64,000 nucleotides of DNA from a virus (IMGVR_UViG_3300012936_000009:1-64000); one strand, 5' to 3'. Positions 14,887 through 23,824 are shown, counted from the stretch's first letter. The notes: a model not told the origin generated them from the letters alone. Program-made: numbers and translations.

Positions 14887-15223
14887 GTGGGTTCACTTCC
14901 ATGTTGTTTTTGGCCATTTCAAATGTTTGTTTACAATCAAGCAGCATGGCATTTACGGCCTGAGTAACATGTTCATGAAGATTTTTTTCTAGTTCTTCCA
15001 TGCCGGAAAACATTTTACACTTTTCTTCATTATACTTCAACTTCTGAGATTTAATTTGATCAGCTTCTTGAGAATACACTTCTAGAATATATTCGGTCTT
15101 CTGACCTTCTGTAAGAGTTTCTTTCATAGTTTTTTCAAGAATCCTAGCCGAAAATATGCTTCCTGATTTTTCAAAAAACAGAAAGACATAATCTCCAACT
15201 TTTTTACCTTTATTTGCTTTCAA
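14858..15223 (-). CDS. Unknown helical protein
   Basis: TTG 15223 follows GGAGAAAATAG. The 121-aa product is soluble, with a beta-like N-terminus (GDYVFLFFEKSGSIFSARIL) and a long charged helical C-terminal half (GMEELEKNLHEHVTQAVNAM). It lies between a nuclease and the exonuclease with overlaps on both sides. Not recognised. Confidence 0.5.
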   Translation of the reverse strand: MKANKGKKVGDYVFLFFEKSGSIFSARILEKTMKETLTEGQKTEYILEVYSQEADQIKSQKLKYNEEKCKMFSGMEELEKNLHEHVTQAVNAMLLDCKQTFEMAKNNMEVNPLEESTSLRR

Positions 15224-15896
15224 CTATTTTCTCCAGTTTAAAAGAGTATTGTTTTTCTTTCCTACCCCAATTTATAATTCTTTCTATAGCTTTTTTCTTT
15301 TGATACGGCCTTTTTTTAGAATCAGAAACCACTTCTTTAGCTCTTTTGATAATTTCTTGATTTTTATCAATGACTTCCCCAAACAAAGGAGTACATTTAA
15401 GCATCGCGCTCGACTTCTTCATCCTAGACTTTCCTCTCGACCCAGAGGCTGGTGGATGGAAATCTTCTATGCACAATCCCTTAAAATACAAGACAGCTGC
15501 ATTCTCGAAATCTCTGTCTACCAACATATATAGAAAATCTAGATTTCCTTTCTTTTCAAGGGTTGCATAGTCACACTGAAGAGCCCACGTTTTATTGCTG
15601 TGGGGTGAAGTTAGTTTGCATTCTAATTCTCTGTTTATTTCTCCGATGACAATATCAGGTTGCCCAGATCTTCCATCGTTAACGACATTAGAATATACTT
15701 TTGAAAGCTCTTTAGAGAATTCTCTCTCTTGTATAGATGACATCAAGATGTTTCTTCTGCCAATGTCCGACTTTATATCTAGACCCTCAGATTCATAAAG
15801 AGCGGATAGTTTTTGATTAAAGTCGTGCATCTTGCTTAGAGCACGACCGGCCATTTCTTCTGTTATGTATAATCCATCCATACGTAAATTATACAC
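15210..15896 (-). CDS. PD-(D/E)XK nuclease
   Basis: The 228-aa protein carries the PD-(D/E)XK core as GQPDIVIGEINRELECKL: Pro80-Asp81, then Glu92-x-Lys94, followed by SNKTWALQCDYATLE as the next helix. Restriction endonucleases and phage recombination or DNA-degradation nucleases share this fold. The C-terminal third is basic (KKRPYQKKKAIERIINWGRK). The start is either GTG 15896 or ATG 15881. A TATAAT lies at 15888-15893. If the phage DNA is modified, this enzyme could degrade unmodified host DNA, but no specificity can be read from the sequence. Confidence 0.65.
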   Translation of the reverse strand: MYNLRMDGLYITEEMAGRALSKMHDFNQKLSALYESEGLDIKSDIGRRNILMSSIQEREFSKELSKVYSNVVNDGRSGQPDIVIGEINRELECKLTSPHSNKTWALQCDYATLEKKGNLDFLYMLVDRDFENAAVLYFKGLCIEDFHPPASGSRGKSRMKKSSAMLKCTPLFGEVIDKNQEIIKRAKEVVSDSKKRPYQKKKAIERIINWGRKEKQYSFKLEKIVESK

Positions 15897-15919
15897 TGAA
15901 AATTAACGAATTACATGAA

Positions 15920-16261
15920 TTAGTTCAAGTTTTCTCTTACTTTTTTGGAAATTTCCTGCCCCTTTCTGGTAGCTACTGCCAGGGGTTCTAACCCTAGAGC
16001 AATTCTTACTTTATCGAAAGTTTGAGGATCGAGGTTGTTTTTTAAGGTAGACATGTCAGCGTACTGATGTAAATCCATGTCGTAAATGGGAAGAGGATTG
16101 CCATCTTCCCCAGGTTCAAATTCCCCAGTTTCTTGACTTTTGAATATAAATAAAAATTTAGGCATTTCCCTACCAACGGGAACTTGTATAAAGGGAATGT
16201 GCGAACTTAGGCCGTCGGCATCTTCCTCATAACATATTTCAGGTACCCAGTTATTACTCAT
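15920..16261 (-). CDS. Conserved phage protein of unknown function
   Basis: ATG 16261 follows AAAGGATAG; I prefer it to the upstream alternative at 16282. The 113-aa product (NNWVPEICYEE, IPFIQVPVGREMPKFLFIFK, TGEFEPGEDGNPLPI, HQYADMSTLKNNLD, VRIALGLEPLAVATRKG) matches a family I recall from many marine phages. Function unknown; it is a useful marker of phage type. Confidence 0.65.
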   Translation of the reverse strand: MSNNWVPEICYEEDADGLSSHIPFIQVPVGREMPKFLFIFKSQETGEFEPGEDGNPLPIYDMDLHQYADMSTLKNNLDPQTFDKVRIALGLEPLAVATRKGQEISKKVRENLN

Positions 16262-16316
16262 GTCTATCCTTTGTTTTCTCATATTATAAACAAGAATGTC
16301 GTTCTGTAATTGTATT

Positions 16317-17558
16317 TTATCTAAATTGTAGAGTTTTTACTAGTTTCGAAACTTTTTCAACAATGGAGTCAGCTTCGCTGCTTAATCCTGAAAGTTCGTT
16401 TCTCATTTGTTCAATCGACTCGTAGGGAGAGAGAACTATGTCGATTACTTCACCGGTATCTTTCTGTATTTCTTGCATTATCTTAATAGCATCTTCCTGA
16501 AGGTTGGATTTCAAAGTATTAAAGAGATAATTTTCCATCTCTGTAATGTAGTCTTTCTCTGTAGCTTTATCTCCAAGCCTCTTAAGCTTCGGCAACTTTC
16601 TCATCTTTTTGAGAAGATCAGATTCTTTTTCACCTTTTTTCTCTTCTTCTTTTCCGTCTTTAAAAGCAACGGCGATTTCTTCTTTCCCTCTTTGCAGCTC
16701 ATTATCGAAATCACTGAGGTAGTTTCCTAAATCTATCCCAGCTGATTTTGCCTTATTGACAGCTGTTTCAAGGTTTTGATAGTTTTCGGCAGACATCATA
16801 GCTGCTAAAGATTCCAATCTATCTGGGATTCCTTCATCGGTGATCTCTTTTATGGCATCTTCTTTCATGCTTACGAATTCTTTAAAACCCTGCTGTATTT
16901 CGCTAGCACTAAAATCTATACCTTGCTTCTTTATCTCTTCCTCTATGTCCGCTGATATGTCTGGATTTTCTCCACCAGCTTCCATAAGGATGTTAATAAA
17001 GCCTTTCTTATAAGATTCTCCGAAGAATAGGTTTTTCAAATCAGCCAACGCACCGCGTATCGGGCCTCTTGGTTCTGCGGTCGGCCCAGTAGGTCCGCCG
17101 GATCCTGGTTCTTCAGCATCTTTCATAGCGTCTCTCTGTTCTTTGAAGACATCGTTGACGAATTTTCCTGCATCTATACCTTTTTTAACTGCGGCTGCTC
17201 CAAGAAAAAGGGTAGGATTCGCCATGAAAGAAATTACAGCAATTTCAGTTTTTATATCTTCAGTGACATTTTTCACGAAATCTGCATGTTCTTTATCAAA
17301 CTGTTCTCTCTTTTGTTTATAAGCTTCAAGGAGTCTCTTTTTCTTCGTGGTACTGAATGTAAACAATATTCTCATGTTATATAGAACTCCGGAACCTACA
17401 TCCTTCAGAGCTAGTTTGGCAGCTTTTAAAACGTCTGTGAATGGAGATACAAAGTACTGCATAAACTCATCGTTGGAAAGATATATTCCATACTGAGAAG
17501 ATTCGTTAAGAGATTCTTCAACGAAGACTTTGATGTACTTTTCTTTTAATTTACTCAT
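16317..17558 (-). CDS. Probable virion-associated helical protein with tag-like N-terminus
   Basis: The 413-aa, mostly helical protein begins KLKEKYIKVFVEESLNESS, a looser version of the amphipathic tag with V-E-E and L-N-E. It has a short hydrophobic stretch (IAVISFMANPTLFLGAAAVKKGIDAG), a Gly/Pro linker and long coiled-coil-like segments rich in K/E (DGKEEEKKGEKESDLLKKM). NPTLFLGAAAVKKGIDAGK recurs in marine phage proteins near virion genes. Function not assigned. Confidence 0.55.
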   Translation of the reverse strand: MSKLKEKYIKVFVEESLNESSQYGIYLSNDEFMQYFVSPFTDVLKAAKLALKDVGSGVLYNMRILFTFSTTKKKRLLEAYKQKREQFDKEHADFVKNVTEDIKTEIAVISFMANPTLFLGAAAVKKGIDAGKFVNDVFKEQRDAMKDAEEPGSGGPTGPTAEPRGPIRGALADLKNLFFGESYKKGFINILMEAGGENPDISADIEEEIKKQGIDFSASEIQQGFKEFVSMKEDAIKEITDEGIPDRLESLAAMMSAENYQNLETAVNKAKSAGIDLGNYLSDFDNELQRGKEEIAVAFKDGKEEEKKGEKESDLLKKMRKLPKLKRLGDKATEKDYITEMENYLFNTLKSNLQEDAIKIMQEIQKDTGEVIDIVLSPYESIEQMRNELSGLSSEADSIVEKVSKLVKTLQFR

Positions 17559-17787
17559 GATTATCCTCTAACCTTAATTCTATTCCTGTCTCCCTATAGT
17601 AAATATCAATCATCTCTCTTTCGAAACTGTTCAAGCTTTGTTTTTTAGTTTTAGGATCTCTAGTGCTAAAGTTTTTTCGCATTTTTGATGGTAGTGATTT
17701 CAACATTATTTTCTTAAAATCCATCCAATCGTGGTTTTCTTCTAAGATCATAAAAGCTACTTTCATATATTTTTTATATTCTTCCAC
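17551..17787 (-). CDS. Small unknown protein
   Basis: GTG 17787 directly follows the upstream stop with AGGAAGG near it. The 78-aa helical, charged product overlaps the next gene by 8 bases. Not recognised. Confidence 0.5.
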   Translation of the reverse strand: MEEYKKYMKVAFMILEENHDWMDFKKIMLKSLPSKMRKNFSTRDPKTKKQSLNSFEREMIDIYYRETGIELRLEDNHE

Positions 17788-18417
17788 TTAAACCTTCCTA
17801 AAGATTCTTAAATCCTTTACTTCATTCTGAATCACGTAAGATCTGCAATCATCTAGAATGATGTGATTTCTCTTAGATATTGTATTTTTTGTCAAACAAT
17901 TTTCTAGAAATTCAAAAAATTGCTTCTTTTTTTCTTTCTTCATTTCAGAAAGAAAAGAATCTAAACTCAGCAAATTTTCTTCTAAAAACAGAAAGTCTTG
18001 CTCTTTACTGTCCCAAGAAAAAGCAAAAGGGTTTTTAGTAATCAGAAATTGACCATATTCAAAATCTTCTATATTTTCAAAAAATTCTAAACAAAAACGA
18101 CGAGTCAGTAAAGAACTATAAGAGTCTATACCTATTATTTGGACGATTTTTTTGTTTTTGTTTAATTTGATCTTAGAGTAGACTGAGCTAGGATTTGAGG
18201 TTTTTATATCAAAAGAAAAAAACAAAGCCCTAACTACTTTTAAAAAATTTAAATCTGGGTTGCTAATCCTTTCTCTAAGGTTTCTATCGGAAAAAAAAGA
18301 TGATCCATATGAGTCATACCCAAAATAGACTGTATCACCTTTTATCTCGTGAAGAACATCTTCTTTAGAGAGAGAATCCAAAACCTGCGCAACGGATAAT
18401 TTATTCTTGTTTTCCAT
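17788..18417 (-). CDS. Unknown protein
   Basis: The 209-aa protein is rich in Lys, Phe and Ser with alternating beta and helix character (NKKIVQIIGIDSYSSLLTRR; LSEMKKEKKKQFFEFLENCL). There are no motifs I can name. It overlaps the upstream acidic protein gene by 17 bases. Confidence 0.5.
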   Translation of the reverse strand: MENKNKLSVAQVLDSLSKEDVLHEIKGDTVYFGYDSYGSSFFSDRNLRERISNPDLNFLKVVRALFFSFDIKTSNPSSVYSKIKLNKNKKIVQIIGIDSYSSLLTRRFCLEFFENIEDFEYGQFLITKNPFAFSWDSKEQDFLFLEENLLSLDSFLSEMKKEKKKQFFEFLENCLTKNTISKRNHIILDDCRSYVIQNEVKDLRIFRKV

Positions 18418-19216
18418 TTATTTTTTGAGCAGCTCTAAGCTGAACTCTCAAGTGTTTCAGTAGTCCATTATAACTAGATCTAACTTCCGATCCCTTGAAG
18501 CAAGAATCTCTAGAAGATTTAGCATCTTCTATTCTTTTTTCTATATCTGAAATAGAAATCTGAGAACCGAAAGAAACAACTTTCCCATTTAGACACCTGT
18601 GGTTGTTTTTGGAATTTTCCAGAAAAATCATTAATTCCTTGCTTTTTTCCGAAACTTCTCCTACGACAATTGGAGCGTTGCCAGGAGTTTTCATAGGTTG
18701 AAATTCCGTGTCTTCTTTCTCTTTCGGTTTTTGGACATCATCTGGAACTGGAGCGTCTTCGACGTCTCCGGCTTTGTTCATTATAGTTGCAAAACCAGCC
18801 ATCATAGAAAAAAGCTCCTGCTTTTCCTCTACGCTTAGATTATCAAAATATTTTAAAAGACCTTTTTTAACTTTATCGTCTTTTAAGCTAGCGCCAGATC
18901 TTAAAGCGTTCAACTGAGAAACTATATCTTTAAACTGAATGTTCTTAGGCATCTCTTCAGGTATTTCATAAGAAAACTTTTTATCTTCCTTCTTATCTTT
19001 TTTAACTAAGCCTAGTTTTTTATCATCTTCGCTTTCGTCATCTTCCTCGTCTACTTCGGATTTTGAAGATACTTTTTTTCTAACATCTTCGTCTTCTATT
19101 TCGTCAGATATTGAATCTTGTCTTTCCTTCTCTTCCTCAGCAGGATCTTTGACTTGATCCATGATAGATCCTAAAGCTTCATTGACTGCGTCTTTTATTG
19201 TTTTATCATCAATCAT
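18401..19216 (-). CDS. Acidic helical protein, possibly virion or scaffold-like
   Basis: The 271-aa protein has an acidic low-complexity region (SDEIEDEDVRKK; EVDEEDDESEDDKK), a folded middle (EEMPKNIQFKDIVSQLNALR; SVEEKQELFSMMAGFATIM) and a basic C-terminus. Highly charged helical proteins of this type are common in phage head cores, but no homology is evident. Confidence 0.5.
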   Translation of the reverse strand: MIDDKTIKDAVNEALGSIMDQVKDPAEEEKERQDSISDEIEDEDVRKKVSSKSEVDEEDDESEDDKKLGLVKKDKKEDKKFSYEIPEEMPKNIQFKDIVSQLNALRSGASLKDDKVKKGLLKYFDNLSVEEKQELFSMMAGFATIMNKAGDVEDAPVPDDVQKPKEKEDTEFQPMKTPGNAPIVVGEVSEKSKELMIFLENSKNNHRCLNGKVVSFGSQISISDIEKRIEDAKSSRDSCFKGSEVRSSYNGLLKHLRVQLRAAQKINGKQE

Positions 19217-19589
19217 CTAATAGTTCCTCTTCATTTAAAGACAATTCTAAAATATAAGTATCTGAGTTAAACTTAAAACAATCTATAGATTCAACTGTTT
19301 CGGAATTTATAGATATGCCTAAATCGCTGCTATTTATTTCAAATTTAGAATCGAAAAGAGATCTAAGAACATCTCTACTGATAGCTAAACTAAGCCTGGA
19401 GATCTTTCTAGAAACTGGAAACATCGAAAGAGATTCAAGACTGCACTCGTGTTGGACTTCTTCGAACCTTATAGAGAAATCCATCGAATTATTTGTAGTC
19501 TTGAGCCTATCTTTTAGAGAATCTGATATTATCTCGTTTTCTGGATTAGAAAGTATTCTTTGAAACTCTTGATTTGCGAAATTACTCAC
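19209..19589 (-). CDS. Unknown protein
   Basis: GTG 19589 lies inside the upstream stop region (GTGAGTAA overlap). The 126-aa product is beta-rich toward the C-terminus (FKFNSDTYILELSLNEEE) and Ser-rich. Not recognised. Confidence 0.5.
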   Translation of the reverse strand: MSNFANQEFQRILSNPENEIISDSLKDRLKTTNNSMDFSIRFEEVQHECSLESLSMFPVSRKISRLSLAISRDVLRSLFDSKFEINSSDLGISINSETVESIDCFKFNSDTYILELSLNEEELLDD

Positions 19590-19953
19590 TTTGAAAACTC
19601 GCAGTTACGTCAAAATAAATGTTGTCTATCTCTAGAAAAAATTTATTAAAGTAGTGGTTACCTAATCCAGAGTGAGGAATTTTTATTTCTACCTCATCTT
19701 TTTCGAAACTGTAACCTAGGGATATTCTCATGGCATGTTGTTGTTCTAAATCGAAAACATATTCGCAGAATGAGTGCATTGAAATCCTAGAAGAAAAAGA
19801 AAAACTCTTAGAAGCAAAGCCTCCAGAATCTAACCACCCTGAATTTCCATTAACGCTACATGGAGATTTACTTTGTAATTTTTCTCTAGGTAAGAAAGAT
19901 GGGTTGTTTGCTTCTCGGATAAAGCTTTCTTTCATTAAAGTTTTTAAGTTCAT
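19582..19953 (-). CDS. Unknown protein with tag-like N-terminus
   Basis: The 123-aa protein starts MNLKTLMKESFIREANNPSF, a short amphipathic helix with F-I-R-E reminiscent of the 5-kb cluster tags. The body is beta-rich (EVEIKIPHSGLGNHYFNKFF; EIDNIYFDVTASF). It overlaps both neighbours. Not recognised. Confidence 0.5.
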   Translation of the reverse strand: MNLKTLMKESFIREANNPSFLPREKLQSKSPCSVNGNSGWLDSGGFASKSFSFSSRISMHSFCEYVFDLEQQHAMRISLGYSFEKDEVEIKIPHSGLGNHYFNKFFLEIDNIYFDVTASFQSE

Positions 19954-21131
19954 CTTATCCCTGCTTTTTGGGCAGACTTTTGAAAATCTTCGGCGTCGTC
20001 AATAGCAGCGTAGGTTATATCCATTTTATCTTTAGTTGATTTTTTACTCCAAGCGTCTTTGACAGCTCCTAAGAAATCAACGTTTTTCATAAAATCCTTC
20101 TGATATTTTTCCGTATTAGATCTTATGTAAGAGATAGCTTTCTTAACAAGGTTGTCAGATTCTTCAAAATTCATGTCTGGTTCTATCTTGTTAAGTTTAA
20201 TCCTGATTTTTCTTTCGTTAGCTGGAGAGTTTCCAATCAACTGATTAAAAACTGTAGTCTCTAGTTGCACCGGAAATCCTAAGGTTGATATTTCTTTTTT
20301 AGCGTCTCTATCTCTTTGGTTTCTCAGAGGTTTCAAGGCAGGTTCTAAAAATCCCATGTTGAAAAAGCTAAGGAAAGCCGAATTAGTAAGAGTGTAATCA
20401 GACTTCTTTAGAGCTTCAGCTTCTTCAGGTGATATAGACTCAGTTGCCGCTAAAGCTCCAACCCAGATGTCCCTAGCGTACTTCTTAGCTTTATCTACTT
20501 CGCCCTTTGGCAACTGCTGAACTGCAGCCATTTTCTTACCAGCTCTTCCGAGATATTGCTTAACTCCTGATTCTCCAGAAACTCCTGGAATGAGGCCAGA
20601 CTTAGCTAAATCAGAGAGAGAAGCTTCTCCAGAAGATTTAGAAGATTTAAATTTTTGGTCATCTTCGCCAGAGTCTTCGGGTTCTTCTACAGAATATCCA
20701 GATCTAAATTCTTCAGGCATATCACTATCGTCAGGAAAATCTTCAAAATTACCAAAATCGTCTGAATAAGCTTCAGTAACCGTGTCTGGCTCTCCGCCAG
20801 ACTTCATGATGTCTTTGATTTGAGCGTATATATCCGCGACTTCTTGATTACCCATCAACTCTGACAAAGCTTTGACAGCGGCAGCTAAATCGGATGGCGT
20901 CTTTGGAACGTATTCATCATCTTCAACAGGGGGACGAGTCATTATAGAGTTTAAACCCATAGAGCTGTCGGGTTGAAGAGGTAACTCTTTCGGTAATTCA
21001 GGTTTAGGATCTTCTTTCTTGCTCTGATGATGAGCAAACTGGCCAGCCCTAAAACTCTCTTCAGATCTTATGTTGTAATGAGTTTCAAACAGTATATTGT
21101 TTATAATTTTTCTAACGTTGTTGTATTTCAT
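19950..21131 (-). CDS. Large unknown protein, tag-like N-terminus
   Basis: ATG 21131 follows GAGGTGG; GTG 21140 is less likely. The 393-aa product begins MKYNNVRKIINNILFETHYN, a tag-like helix. It has an acidic, Pro/Ser-rich middle (DDFGNFEDFPDDSDMPEEF; EEPEDSGEDD) and a helical C-terminal domain (GRAGKKMAAVQQLPKGEVDK; SAFLSFFNMGFLEPAL). It could be a packaged or structural protein. No homologue recognised. Confidence 0.55.
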   Translation of the reverse strand: MKYNNVRKIINNILFETHYNIRSEESFRAGQFAHHQSKKEDPKPELPKELPLQPDSSMGLNSIMTRPPVEDDEYVPKTPSDLAAAVKALSELMGNQEVADIYAQIKDIMKSGGEPDTVTEAYSDDFGNFEDFPDDSDMPEEFRSGYSVEEPEDSGEDDQKFKSSKSSGEASLSDLAKSGLIPGVSGESGVKQYLGRAGKKMAAVQQLPKGEVDKAKKYARDIWVGALAATESISPEEAEALKKSDYTLTNSAFLSFFNMGFLEPALKPLRNQRDRDAKKEISTLGFPVQLETTVFNQLIGNSPANERKIRIKLNKIEPDMNFEESDNLVKKAISYIRSNTEKYQKDFMKNVDFLGAVKDAWSKKSTKDKMDITYAAIDDAEDFQKSAQKAGIR

Positions 21132-21178
21132 GGTATCCACCTCAAGATTAATTATCGTGATTGATTAAAACAATTCCA

Positions 21179-21619
21179 CTAATTGGATATTTTATTTGCA
21201 ACGTAACCAGCGCCTAGACTGATTAGGGCGCCGACTACGAATCCTCCGACGAACCACCACTCGGTTGCTGCTTGTTTTCTTTCTAATTCCTTGGTAGATA
21301 AATCTATCTGACTTCGAAGGAATTCGTTCTGAGATTTATATACGGATATTTCAAAGTTGTTTGCAATCTTTAGTTTCTCTATAGACAGATCAAAATTAGC
21401 TTTTTGTAACTCCCTATCTTTTTTCAACTTCAACTCGCATTGTTCATTAGCTGACTTGATTTGAATAACAGTTTCGGCTACAGCTTCTTTATTCAATAAG
21501 GTTCCGGAAAATGGGGCAGGATCTCCCTTATTGATAGTTTTCATAACTGCTTCCTGAGCGAAGCAGGTATTAACTAAAAAAATTAGAGACAAAAATAAGC
21601 AAAATATTTTATTAATCAT
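21179..21619 (-). CDS. Exported coiled-coil protein with C-terminal TM (spanin-like)
   Basis: The 146-aa protein has a signal peptide (IFCLFLSLIFLVNTCFAQEA), GDPAPFSGTLL, a long coiled coil (QIKSANEQCELKLKKDRELQ onward) and a C-terminal membrane segment (WWFVGGFVVGALISLGAGYV). This layout recurs in marine phages and resembles an inner-membrane spanin-type lysis or envelope factor. It lies close to the holin-like gene, which supports a lysis role. Confidence 0.55.
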   Translation of the reverse strand: MINKIFCLFLSLIFLVNTCFAQEAVMKTINKGDPAPFSGTLLNKEAVAETVIQIKSANEQCELKLKKDRELQKANFDLSIEKLKIANNFEISVYKSQNEFLRSQIDLSTKELERKQAATEWWFVGGFVVGALISLGAGYVANKISN

Positions 21620-21659
21620 ATCTGAAATAATATTTCATTAATGAAAAAGTTTAGGATTA

Positions 21660-22025
21660 TTAGTCTATATTTTTTATTCCAGTAACGTCAGAAAGCAAAT
21701 TTGTAGCTTCTTCTGCATCTCCGGAGTCTAAGGCTTTTTCTATTTTTTTCTTAACTTCGTTTTTTATAGACTTCTCTTGTTTAGAAAATCTTTCTTTTAT
21801 TTCATCAAGCTTCGCTGCGTGTTCTTTTTCTGCTTCTAGAGTTTTATCTCTTGCTTCAAGGTTAGATTCACTTATGCTATCGATCGCTTCTAGGCCAGAA
21901 TCAGTAGACTTTTTTATTATTTCTCCAGTTCTTTCTCTTCTAGATATTAAAAAAACTCCTAAAATAGTGACAGCTATCCCTAGTAAGAATTTCCAAGTTT
22001 TCTTAAAAAAATCAATAACTTCCAT
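21660..22025 (-). CDS. Membrane-anchored coiled-coil protein
   Basis: The 121-aa protein has one N-terminal TM segment (WKFLLGIAVTILGVFLI) followed by a charged coiled coil (EARDKTLEAEKEHAAKLDEI). Together with its two neighbours it forms a small membrane-protein group, probably for lysis. No family assigned. Confidence 0.55.
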   Translation of the reverse strand: MEVIDFFKKTWKFLLGIAVTILGVFLISRRERTGEIIKKSTDSGLEAIDSISESNLEARDKTLEAEKEHAAKLDEIKERFSKQEKSIKNEVKKKIEKALDSGDAEEATNLLSDVTGIKNID

Positions 22026-22026
22026 T

Positions 22027-22239
22027 TTATCCCTTATTTGCTAACTTACCATGCTTCCACTGAACAGCTAAATCTACCAAAGCTTGAGATCCAATGTACG
22101 CTAAAGTAACTGCGACCCAGTCACCACTAGTGACAGTTCCTACGAAGCACAGACTAGTTGCTGTTATCCACGCTAAAAATTTTCTTGATATAAATCTTTC
22201 TAAATGCTTATCTGCGAAAGCTTTTGCAGCTTGACTCAT
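22027..22239 (-). CDS. Holin-like small membrane protein
   Basis: The 70-aa protein has two hydrophobic segments (FLAWITATSLCFVGTVTSG; WVAVTLAYIGSQALVDLAV), flanked by charged ends (ERFISRKF; QWKHGKLANKG). Size, topology and the pattern DWVAVTLAYIGSQALVDL resemble small phage holins. It sits upstream of the membrane coiled-coil and spanin-like genes in the same transcription unit. No endolysin is visible nearby. Confidence 0.6.
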   Translation of the reverse strand: MSQAAKAFADKHLERFISRKFLAWITATSLCFVGTVTSGDWVAVTLAYIGSQALVDLAVQWKHGKLANKG

Positions 22240-22290
22240 TATTACCTCCTTGCGGTTATTAGTAATTATGAATTAGCTGATTTTTTTGCT

Positions 22291-22557
22291 TTAATCTTGC
22301 TTTTTCCAGGGAGAGCCTGAAACTATTTCGTCAAAAATGTCGATAGACTCTATGTCTGTCAACCTTTTGAGCTCTTTATTCTTTTTCTGCTCTTTTAATT
22401 TTTGAACTAATTTTTCTAGGTAAGGGTCTTTATCGATTAAGCTAGTCACTAATCCTGAAATTATTTCCTGCATTGATAGCTTATTCTTGAAAGCAAGTAT
22501 TCTAAGTTCAGCATGAATACTTTCGTTAAGGTTGATATGTACAGATTTTCTATTCAA
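22291..22557 (-). CDS. Ribbon-helix-helix DNA-binding protein
   Basis: The 88-aa protein has the RHH pattern: a strand (SVHINLNESIH), then helices AELRILAFKNKLSMQEIISG and LVTSLIDKDPYLEKLVQKL. It may be a transcriptional regulator. The start appears to be TTG 22557, overlapping the upstream stop (TTGA). Confidence 0.65.
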   Translation of the reverse strand: MNRKSVHINLNESIHAELRILAFKNKLSMQEIISGLVTSLIDKDPYLEKLVQKLKEQKKNKELKRLTDIESIDIFDEIVSGSPWKKQD

Positions 22558-23138
22558 CCTCCGGCATCTCCACCGCCGGCCCCGACAGCAATAGGGGTTG
22601 GAATCTCTTTTCTGTCTTGTTCTTTTTCGAAATCATTTCGAGTATCGACGTTAAACCTCGTTTTCATGATGTCTAGAAAATTAGATTCTGTATCTTCGTC
22701 GTATTTACTAAGAAGGTAATCTCTTGCTTTAGACATGATAATCTCTTCTATATCTAAAAGAACGTCTGCATTTTTTATGATTCTTGCAGTTTCGGAAGCA
22801 AACTTTTCAATATCGATTTGAGGATCTGATTCTTCTAAGAGAACGGACTTGAGGGAATAAGATTCCTTCTGGACCGCGGCTGATTTTAAGGCGTCAGTTT
22901 CAATGTCAACGAATAAAGCATTTAGAGAATCATCTAAACTTTTGTTTAACTCTATTTCTTCATCTTTATCTACTTTGACTTCCTTTGAATCATCTTCAGA
23001 TTCTTCAGATTCTTCTTCAGACTCTTCTCCCGTATCTTCGGTTTCTTCTTCATCATCTTCAGCCTCAGCTAGCATTCGGCTCGATTTCTTTAAACCAGCA
23101 GCTAATTCTAAAAATTCCTTAATATCATCTCTCTTCAT
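22554..23138 (-). CDS. Acidic unknown protein
   Basis: The 194-aa protein starts with a helix (RDDIKEFLELAAGLKKSSRM), then a long E/D/S run (residues 27-62). A helical domain (IEKFASETARIIKNADVLLD; DYLLSKYDEDTESNFLDI) and a C-terminal Gly tail (AVGAGGGDAGG) follow. An acidic N-terminal segment after a short helix is also seen in other phage head-core proteins, but this is not evidence of function. Confidence 0.5.
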   Translation of the reverse strand: MKRDDIKEFLELAAGLKKSSRMLAEAEDDEEETEDTGEESEEESEESEDDSKEVKVDKDEEIELNKSLDDSLNALFVDIETDALKSAAVQKESYSLKSVLLEESDPQIDIEKFASETARIIKNADVLLDIEEIIMSKARDYLLSKYDEDTESNFLDIMKTRFNVDTRNDFEKEQDRKEIPTPIAVGAGGGDAGG

Positions 23139-23824
23139 TGTGATTTTCCTTGCTTAGCTTTGGACATAGATTCAACTTTCTTAATTCTCTCTTCTATACG
23201 AGACCATCGAAGTTCTTTCATCATCGCAAAAGTGTAAGACTTTTTGTCGCCTAAATAATCCCTAAAATACGCATGTTCCCAGCAATCTAAAACTATAACG
23301 GGATAACTAGCGAAAGGAACATGTTCGCTGTGTAAATCTACTACAACATTCATGTAACGGTTTAGGAAAAAGTTATAAACAGTTACCGCCCACCCATTTC
23401 TAGAGCTTAAAGCGCAAGCGATGAAATCTTTCTGCCAAGCGTCAAAAGAGCCAAAGTCTCTCTCTAATCTCATGAAAGCTATAGAGTCCATATTGATTAC
23501 GGAATTTTGATCTCCGATATTTTCAAAATAATAAGCGTGTAAGAAAGACGCATTCAAATTATAAACTTCGTCTTCCTTAAGAGATCTAAGCTTCGAATTA
23601 TTGATGTCGGCTAACTCTCTCTCAGCCGTGTCAAGAAAAGCTGAAACTTCATTAAGTTTCTTAACATGATCTTCTAAGATTTGTTGGTGACTATCCCTAG
23701 TTTTTTGACTTAGAAGTTCTGTAGAAACTTCGTACTTTTTGCTTTGAGTAACATAAGCCTCGTCTATATTATTTTTAAGAGACTTTTCTATTTCTGCTAA
23801 AACTTTTTTACTTAAATCTTTCAT
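23135..23824 (-). CDS. Fe/Mn superoxide dismutase-like protein
   Basis: The 229-aa protein aligns with the SOD fold: SHQQILEDHVKKLN (His46), NASFLHAYYFENIG (His96), FGSFDAWQKDFIACALS, NGWAVTVYNFFLNRY and LDCWEHAYFRDYLGDKKSY (Asp180, His184). All four metal ligands appear present. An N-terminal extension of about 35 residues has no equivalent in host enzymes. SOD-like proteins are seen in some marine myophages and may be virion-associated. Activity is likely but unproven. Confidence 0.75.
   Translation of the reverse strand: MKDLSKKVLAEIEKSLKNNIDEAYVTQSKKYEVSTELLSQKTRDSHQQILEDHVKKLNEVSAFLDTAERELADINNSKLRSLKEDEVYNLNASFLHAYYFENIGDQNSVINMDSIAFMRLERDFGSFDAWQKDFIACALSSRNGWAVTVYNFFLNRYMNVVVDLHSEHVPFASYPVIVLDCWEHAYFRDYLGDKKSYTFAMMKELRWSRIEERIKKVESMSKAKQGKSQ

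Noticed and set aside
21620-21659. AT-rich inverted sequence (TTTCATTAATGAAA) as a terminator
   Set aside because: A palindrome is present but it has no GC stem and no following T run on the minus strand; not supported as a terminator.
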